A stretch of 64,000 nucleotides of DNA from JBAXQQ01 sp037131695 (GTDB taxonomy: Bacteria > Armatimonadota > Hebobacteria > CAIYQO01), in contig CAZWZF010000003.1 of NCBI GenBank assembly GCA_964638715.1, forward strand, positions 1 through 64,000. The letters run 5' to 3'. The number at the start of each line of letters is the position of its first letter. Positions within the stretch are counted from its first letter, which is position 1. Shown one piece after another: positions 58,898-64,000 of the stretch. The translations under genes were made by a program, and so were the position numbers. The notes below the pieces were generated by a model that saw nothing but the letters and a program-made list of their open reading frames with translations, was not told the origin of the DNA and did no database searches.

Positions 58898-59437
58898 ATG
58901 CTACAACGTAAAATCGCCAATAGATATGCGAAAGCTATTTTTGACCTGGCGGTTGAAAAAGGTAAAACGGAAAAGTGGGAAACTGAATTAATTTTAGTTT
59001 CTGTGTTATTTTCGTCAACAACTGATCTTATTGAGTTTTTAACTCATCCAGAGATTCCGCTTAAACGTAAAGAAGCATTATTGGATAAAATATTAGAAGA
59101 ATCTGTTTCCAAAGAAGTAAAATCATTATTTTTAATGTTATTAAGGCGTGGTCATGATCCCGATGCAGCTTTAATACATGAAATATATCTTGATTATTGG
59201 AATAAATTGCGTAATATTTTACCAGTTACTGTTACTTCCGCAATGCAATTGACAGATGAACAAACACAAAAGTTAGCAAATGTTTTAGCCATTAGAACTG
59301 GTTCAAACATCAAATTAAAAACAGAGATTAACCCCGAAATTTTAGCGGGGATGATAATCAGGTTAGGTGACAGGGTGATTGATGCCAGCGCAAAAACAGC
59401 GTTGGATGAAATGCTCGCCGCCATGGCAGGAAAATAA
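58898..59437 (+). CDS. atpH: ATP synthase F1 subunit delta
   Basis: 179 residues. The OSCP/delta pattern is clear: start 'IANRYAKAIFDLAVEKGKTE', middle 'FLTHPEIPLKRKEALLDKIL', and C-terminal 'INPEILAGMIIRLGDRVIDA'. It joins the b stalk to the top of F1. The next gene, atpA, follows after 45 nt that contain a hairpin. Confidence 0.95.
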   Translation: MLQRKIANRYAKAIFDLAVEKGKTEKWETELILVSVLFSSTTDLIEFLTHPEIPLKRKEALLDKILEESVSKEVKSLFLMLLRRGHDPDAALIHEIYLDYWNKLRNILPVTVTSAMQLTDEQTQKLANVLAIRTGSNIKLKTEINPEILAGMIIRLGDRVIDASAKTALDEMLAAMAGK

Positions 59438-59442
59438 ATTTG

Positions 59443-59473
59443 CCGTGAAGGGCAGTAATCTTTCCCTTGACGG
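59443..59473 (+). repeat. Hairpin in the atpH-atpA spacer
   Basis: CCGTGAAGGG (59443-59452) pairs with CCCTTGACGG (59464-59473), nine base pairs with one G-G mismatch and an 11-nt loop. It partly covers the region of the atpA ribosome-binding site and has no T run. Confidence 0.55.
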
Positions 59474-59482
59474 AGAGAGAAT

Positions 59483-60994
59483 ATGAATATTCGACCAGAA
59501 GAAGTTAGTTCAATAATTCGCAACGAACTCGCACAGTATGGCAGCGGGTTAAAAGAGCGTGGTGTTGGTCAGGTTATCCAGGTAGGCGATTGTATTGCTC
59601 GCGTACATGGGTTGGCTGATGCAATGGCAGGTGAATTAATAGAATTCCCCGGCGGGGTGATGGGTATAGCCTTGAACCTTGAAGAAGATAACGTGGGTTG
59701 TATTCTCCTCGGTTCAGACCGTGAAATAAAAGAAGGCGATATTGTAAGAACCACTGGCCGTATTGTACAGGTGCCGGTAGGCGAAGTTTTAATTGGACGC
59801 GTTGTTGATGCTCTCGGACGCCCAATTGATGGTAAAGGCCCAATTCACGCAACAGAATTTAGACCGACAGAAAGTCGTGCACCTGGTGTTATTGACAGAC
59901 AACCTGTTAAGGAACCTCTTCAGACTGGTTTAAAATCAATCGACTCGATGATTCCAATCGGACGCGGTCAGCGCGAATTAGTTATTGGCGACCGACAGAC
60001 AGGTAAAACTGCTGTTTGTATTGATACTATTATCAATCAAAAAGGGAAAGGCGTTTTCTGTATTTATGTAGCCATCGGTCAGAAACAGTCCACAGTAGCA
60101 GGTGTTGTAAAAGTATTGGAAGATGCTGGTGCAATGGCATATACCATAGTAGTAGCATCTACTTCGTCAGACCCGGCGTCAGAACAGTATTTGTCCCCAT
60201 ATTCTGGTTGTGCTATGGGTGAATATTTCCGTGATAACGGCAAGCATGCTCTTATTGTATATGATGATTTATCTAAACATGCTGTAGCATATAGAGAAAT
60301 TTCTTTGTTACTTCGCCGTCCGCCAGGACGTGAAGCGTATCCAGGCGACATCTTTTACCTGCACTCATCATTATTAGAAAGAGCCGCTAAGTTATCAGAT
60401 AAATTAGGTGGTGGTTCATTAACAGCATTGCCTATTATTGAAACCCAACTTGGCGACGTTTCAGCGTATATTCCGACAAACGTAATTTCCATTACTGATG
60501 GACAAATTTATTTAGAGTCAGACTTGTTCTTCGCCGGTATTCGTCCTGCGGTTAACGTTGGTATTTCTGTGTCGCGTGTTGGTGGTAATGCACAGATTAA
60601 GGCAATGAAACAAGTTGCAGGCAGACTCCGTATGGATCTTGCGTATTTCAACGAACTCCAGGCGTTCTCCCAATTTGCATCTGATCTTGACCAATCAACT
60701 AAAGATGCATTAAATCGTGGTGAAAGATTATTAGAATTACTCAAACAGCCGCAATATCAGCCGCAATCAGTAGAAGACCAGGTATTATTATTGTGGATTG
60801 GCACTAACGGTTATCTTGATGATATTCCAGTATCAGCAATTAAACGATTTGAGAAAGAGTTCCAGGCATTTATTAAAAATCGTTATCCTCAAGTTCCTAT
60901 TACAGTTATTGAGAAAAAAGCAATTGATGACGAATTAACTCAGCAAATTACATCAGCAGTGAAAGAGTTTAAGTCTCAATTTAAGGCTAACTAA
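59483..60994 (+). CDS. atpA: ATP synthase F1 subunit alpha
   Basis: 503 residues, full length. It has the non-catalytic nucleotide site with Walker A 'GDRQTGKTAVCIDTIINQKG', the 'ALIVYDDLSKHAVAYREISL' block and the family signature 'PAVNVGISVSRVGGNAQ'. The N-terminal beta-barrel domain 'VIQVGDCIARVHGLADAM' is intact. It starts 45 nt after atpH and is followed by atpG with 1 nt between. Confidence 0.98.
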   Translation: MNIRPEEVSSIIRNELAQYGSGLKERGVGQVIQVGDCIARVHGLADAMAGELIEFPGGVMGIALNLEEDNVGCILLGSDREIKEGDIVRTTGRIVQVPVGEVLIGRVVDALGRPIDGKGPIHATEFRPTESRAPGVIDRQPVKEPLQTGLKSIDSMIPIGRGQRELVIGDRQTGKTAVCIDTIINQKGKGVFCIYVAIGQKQSTVAGVVKVLEDAGAMAYTIVVASTSSDPASEQYLSPYSGCAMGEYFRDNGKHALIVYDDLSKHAVAYREISLLLRRPPGREAYPGDIFYLHSSLLERAAKLSDKLGGGSLTALPIIETQLGDVSAYIPTNVISITDGQIYLESDLFFAGIRPAVNVGISVSRVGGNAQIKAMKQVAGRLRMDLAYFNELQAFSQFASDLDQSTKDALNRGERLLELLKQPQYQPQSVEDQVLLLWIGTNGYLDDIPVSAIKRFEKEFQAFIKNRYPQVPITVIEKKAIDDELTQQITSAVKEFKSQFKAN

Positions 60995-60995
60995 T

Positions 60996-61835
60996 ATGTT
61001 GTCAACTCGTGATATTCAACGAAAAATACGTACCGTTATTAATATCCAAAAGATAACCAAGGCTATGAAAACGGTATCCAATATAAAGTTGCGTAAGGCT
61101 GAAGAGCGAATACGAGCAGCAAGTCCTTATGCTGATGCTTTACGTGGATTAGTATCGAGACTTGATGCATCTGATTCAAATCATCCATTAATGCAGCGCA
61201 GAAATGTGCAAAATGTTTTAGTAATTGCTATTAGTGCTGATAAAGGATTAGCCGGCAGCTATAACTCGACTATTATAAAAGAGGCTGTTGCTACTGCAAA
61301 GAAATGGGAAAGTGAAAATATAACCCCCCAAATGTTGACGGTAGGTAGAAAAGTATCTGATTCTATTCGCCGTCATGGTTATGAAATAAATTCTACACTT
61401 TCACCATTAGGCTCAAGTCCCGAGTTTAGTACTATTGCGGCATTGGCTGATTATGTTGGACAATTATATATCGAACAAAAAATTGATCATGTAGATTTGA
61501 TATATACTCGTTTTGGCGAAAAAGTGGTAAATATAAAGTTGCTGCCATTAGAACAGCCAAAAGACGAAGAACCTGCCGGCAATTATCTTTATGAACCTAA
61601 TCCAGAAGAAATCATTGAAGCTTTATTGCCCCGATATTTAAGAACCATGTTATTTACAGCCGTTATTTCATCAGTTGCTTCTGAACATGCAGCCCGTGTT
61701 GCCGCCATGTCTTTGGCTACAGAAAATGCTGATGAAATGATTACTGATTTAACATTAGAATACAATAAATCCCGTCAGGCAGCGATTACCACCGAGTTGG
61801 GTGATATAGTCGGTGCCGCAGAAGCATTAAGGTAA
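60996..61835 (+). CDS. atpG: ATP synthase F1 subunit gamma
   Basis: 279 residues. The rotor helices are recognisable at both ends: 'KIRTVINIQKITKAMKTVSN' and 'AARVAAMSLATENADEMITD' plus 'LEYNKSRQAAITTELGDIV'. The globular middle starts 'VLVIAISADKGLAGSYNST'. It is followed after 1 nt by trpS rather than atpD. Confidence 0.97.
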   Translation: MLSTRDIQRKIRTVINIQKITKAMKTVSNIKLRKAEERIRAASPYADALRGLVSRLDASDSNHPLMQRRNVQNVLVIAISADKGLAGSYNSTIIKEAVATAKKWESENITPQMLTVGRKVSDSIRRHGYEINSTLSPLGSSPEFSTIAALADYVGQLYIEQKIDHVDLIYTRFGEKVVNIKLLPLEQPKDEEPAGNYLYEPNPEEIIEALLPRYLRTMLFTAVISSVASEHAARVAAMSLATENADEMITDLTLEYNKSRQAAITTELGDIVGAAEALR

Positions 61836-61836
61836 C

Positions 61837-62847
61837 ATGACTGAAAATCAAAAAAAACAGGTAATATTCAGCGGTATTCAGCCTTCAGGTCATTTGACTA
61901 TAGGAGGATACCTTGGAGCACTTAAAAACTGGACGATATTACAGAAAGAATATGATTGTTTATTTTGTATAGTGGATTTACATGCAATAACAGTACGTCA
62001 AGATACTAAAATTTTTGCTGATAGATGCCGTTCATTTGCTGCTCAATATATCGCAGCCGGTATTGATCCAGAAGAAGCTATCGTATTTATTCAGTCTCAT
62101 GTTCCGGCTCATACTGAATTAACCTGGTTATTAAATTGTCATGCATACATGGGCGAATTATCGCGAATGACACAATTTAAGGATAAAACCCAGGGAAAAG
62201 CCGAGAAAAATATTGGTGTAGGTTTGTTTGATTACCCGGTATTAATGGCGGCAGATATATTATTATATCAAACAAATCTTGTTCCTGTAGGTGCTGATCA
62301 AAAGCAGCATTTAGAATTAACGCGTGATATTGCTGAAAGAGTTAATAATTTATACGGTAAGATATTCAATGTCCCTGAACCATACATTCCTAAAATAGGG
62401 GCAAGGGTCATGAGTCTGCAAGATCCGACTAATAAGATGTCGAAATCTGACCCTAATGAGAATAATTTTATTGCCATGCTTGATTCACCAGATGTAATTA
62501 AGCGAAAAGTGAAAAAAGCCGTTATGGACTCTATAATGGGTATTACTTACGAACCGGATAATAGACCGGGGGTAGCAAATCTGTTATCAATTTATGCGGC
62601 ATTCGCAAATTCAACGCCGGAAAAGATAGCTTATGATTATGCGGATAAAGGAAATGCTGCCTTAAAAGGTGATTTAACTGATTTATTAATTGAATCATTT
62701 CGACCTTTTACAGAAAAATATAATAGTCTGATGTCTGATAAAAGTCAAATTGATTCTTTATTACGTAGAAATGCTGGTCGTGCAAGAGAACTTGCAACTC
62801 CGACATTAGATAAACTATATAAAGCCATGGGATTCATGGCACCATAA
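61837..62847 (+). CDS. trpS: Tryptophanyl-tRNA synthetase, inside the ATP synthase operon
   Basis: 336 residues, normal for the bacterial enzyme that charges tRNA-Trp. The class I signatures are 'PSGHLTIGGYLGALKNW' (HIGH-like) and 'NKMSKSDPNENN' (KMSKS). Other landmarks are 'DLHAITVR', 'LLNCHAYMGELSRMTQFKD' and 'QTNLVPVGADQKQHLELTRD'. It begins 1 nt after atpG and ends 48 nt before atpD, in the same direction. It must therefore be co-transcribed with them unless it has an internal promoter, which I do not see. Confidence 0.97.
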   Translation: MTENQKKQVIFSGIQPSGHLTIGGYLGALKNWTILQKEYDCLFCIVDLHAITVRQDTKIFADRCRSFAAQYIAAGIDPEEAIVFIQSHVPAHTELTWLLNCHAYMGELSRMTQFKDKTQGKAEKNIGVGLFDYPVLMAADILLYQTNLVPVGADQKQHLELTRDIAERVNNLYGKIFNVPEPYIPKIGARVMSLQDPTNKMSKSDPNENNFIAMLDSPDVIKRKVKKAVMDSIMGITYEPDNRPGVANLLSIYAAFANSTPEKIAYDYADKGNAALKGDLTDLLIESFRPFTEKYNSLMSDKSQIDSLLRRNAGRARELATPTLDKLYKAMGFMAP

Positions 62848-62850
62848 ATA

Positions 62851-62864
62851 TCCGGCGAACCGGA
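62851..62864 (+). repeat. Hairpin in the trpS-atpD spacer
   Basis: TCCGG-CGAA-CCGGA, a 5-bp stem closed by a four-base loop, 27 nt before the atpD ribosome-binding region. No T run follows. It resembles the tetraloop hairpin before atpE. Confidence 0.45.
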
Positions 62865-62895
62865 AATATAGCCGAATTGCGGTGAGATAAAAACT

Positions 62896-64000
62896 ATGAC
62901 GAATTTAACTGAAAGAACAAGTACTGCCGGTGTAATAGGGAAAATTGACCAGGTTATTGGACCTGTTGTTGACGTTCGCTTTCCTGCCGGGCAATTGCCA
63001 GAGATTTACAATGCTTTGGAAATTGCTGACCCGGCAAATAATCGTACACTTATTGTTGAGGTTGCTCAGCATTTGGGTAATGATGTTGTGCGAACGATAT
63101 CATTGTCCGCTACGGATGGCTTGAAACGTGGTATGGATGTATTGTCAACAGGTGCGCCGATTATGGTGCCGGTAGGTGAAGGCTGTAAAGGACGCTTATT
63201 TAATGTATTAGGTGAACCTATTGATGAAATGGGTCCAATTGAAGTTAAAGATAAGTGGCCAATTCATCGCGATCCACCGAAATTTGAAGACCAAGGTGTG
63301 GTTAGTGAAATTTTTGAAACAGGTTTTAAAGTTGTTGACCTTTTAGCGCCATATCCCAAAGGTGGTAAAATCGGTTTGTTCGGTGGTGCTGGTGTAGGTA
63401 AAACAGTTCTTTTACAAGAATTAATTCGCAATATCGCCACTGTTCATGGCGGTTCCTCTGTATTCTGTGGTGTCGGTGAAAGAACCCGTGAGGGTAATGA
63501 CCTTTACCGTGAAATGGCAGAATCAGGCGTTTTAGCAAGAACATCATTAATTTTTGGACAAATGAATGAACCGCCGGGATCACGTTTGCGTGTGGCTTTG
63601 ACTGGCTTAACAATGGCAGAATATTATCGCGATGAATTGCATCAGGATGTGCTGTTATTTATCGATAACATGTTTAGATTTGTTCAGGCTGGTTCTGAAG
63701 TATCAGCGCTTCTCGGTCGTATGCCTGCAGCAGTCGGATATCAGCCGACATTGGCATCTGAAATGGGTCAATTGCAGGAAAGAATTACTTCAACCAAGAC
63801 TGGTTCTATTACATCATTGCAGGCAATCTACGTTCCTGCTGACGACATTACTGACCCGGCTCCTGCAACAACCATGACGCACCTTGATGCAGCAACCGTT
63901 TTATCAAGAAAGATAGCTGAACGCGGTATTTATCCTGCGGTAGATCCTTTAGCATCAACATCACGTATTCTTGATCCTGTTATTGTGGGACAGGAACACT
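62896..64000 (+). CDS. atpD: ATP synthase F1 subunit beta, 3' end off window
   Basis: 368 codons are visible, without a stop before the right edge, out of about 470 expected. The catalytic subunit has the start 'VIGKIDQVIGPVVDVRFPAG', Walker A 'GLFGGAGVGKTVLLQELIRN' and catalytic Glu in 'GVGERTREGNDLYREM'. The family block 'DNMFRFVQAGSEVSALLGRM' follows, and then 'GYQPTLASEMGQLQERITST'. Start ATG at 62896 has GGTGAG upstream. The gene for subunit epsilon is expected beyond the edge. Confidence 0.96.
   Translation, partial: MTNLTERTSTAGVIGKIDQVIGPVVDVRFPAGQLPEIYNALEIADPANNRTLIVEVAQHLGNDVVRTISLSATDGLKRGMDVLSTGAPIMVPVGEGCKGRLFNVLGEPIDEMGPIEVKDKWPIHRDPPKFEDQGVVSEIFETGFKVVDLLAPYPKGGKIGLFGGAGVGKTVLLQELIRNIATVHGGSSVFCGVGERTREGNDLYREMAESGVLARTSLIFGQMNEPPGSRLRVALTGLTMAEYYRDELHQDVLLFIDNMFRFVQAGSEVSALLGRMPAAVGYQPTLASEMGQLQERITSTKTGSITSLQAIYVPADDITDPAPATTMTHLDAATVLSRKIAERGIYPAVDPLASTSRILDPVIVGQEH

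Noticed and set aside
1..64000. Prophage, transposon or CRISPR content
   Set aside because: No transposase, integrase, phage structural gene, cas gene or regularly spaced repeat was seen anywhere in the window.

Overview
The window is AT-rich bacterial chromosome packed with ordinary chromosomal genes. It has no rRNA, CRISPR array, prophage or insertion sequence. Three features suggest a diderm (Gram-negative-type) bacterium, possibly Armatimonadota. First, two predicted pseudopilins carry the H-X9-DG signature and the post-helix stretch 'LFPVFARAREKARQ', common in Armatimonadota, Lentisphaerota and Planctomycetota. Second, a predicted beta-barrel protein ends in Phe. Third, there is a heterotrophic set of GH4, GH20, Gfo/Idh/MocA, VCBS and ThuA genes. 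The phylum is an inference, not proven from this window.

Layout. 1-5.4 kb: the end of a large PD-(D/E)XK nuclease (probably a helicase-nuclease) overlaps an AraC regulator, followed by a GH4 / oxidoreductase / VCBS-repeat sugar cluster. 5.4-11 kb (minus): a lone class I fumarase alpha subunit, dxs, purE, a secreted protein and a ThuA-like gene. 11-19.7 kb: an SLH-like/barrel envelope protein, an EamA transporter, a ProA-like dehydrogenase, an unknown protein, engB with an outer-membrane protein, purF and a pair of related small membrane proteins. 19.9-31 kb (minus): prfA, GH20 with a TIM-barrel protein, the division/cell-wall cluster ddl-ftsQ-DUF881-Sbp, and a two-component system with a secreted protein. 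31-36.3 kb: two large pseudopilin-like proteins and clpC. 36.5-46.4 kb: guaA-hpt-rho, a bifunctional-nuclease family gene, argD (minus), a 5'-nucleotidase family protein, nusB, a membrane protein, an M23 peptidase and tRNA-Ser(CGA). 46.4-56 kb (minus): YjbQ, a nucleotidyltransferase, DUF1444, the ftsY-ykgJ-tilS-galK-glyQ string, an MFS exporter and a Nudix-like gene. 56-64 kb: gcvH and the F-type ATP synthase operon atpZ-I-B-E-F-H-A-G-trpS-D, cut by the right edge.

The most interesting signals are regulatory. Several promoters place a -10 hexamer 6-7 nt before an ATG, which predicts leaderless mRNAs. Two of these lead directly into very short ORFs. One is an 11-codon, Lys/Arg-containing peptide followed by an intrinsic terminator upstream of argD, a candidate attenuator. 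The other is a 19-codon peptide whose stop codon abuts the ribosome-binding site of an M23 peptidase. Also notable are trpS inside the ATP synthase operon, a c subunit with Na+-type ligands, and small hairpins in most of the wider ATP synthase spacers.
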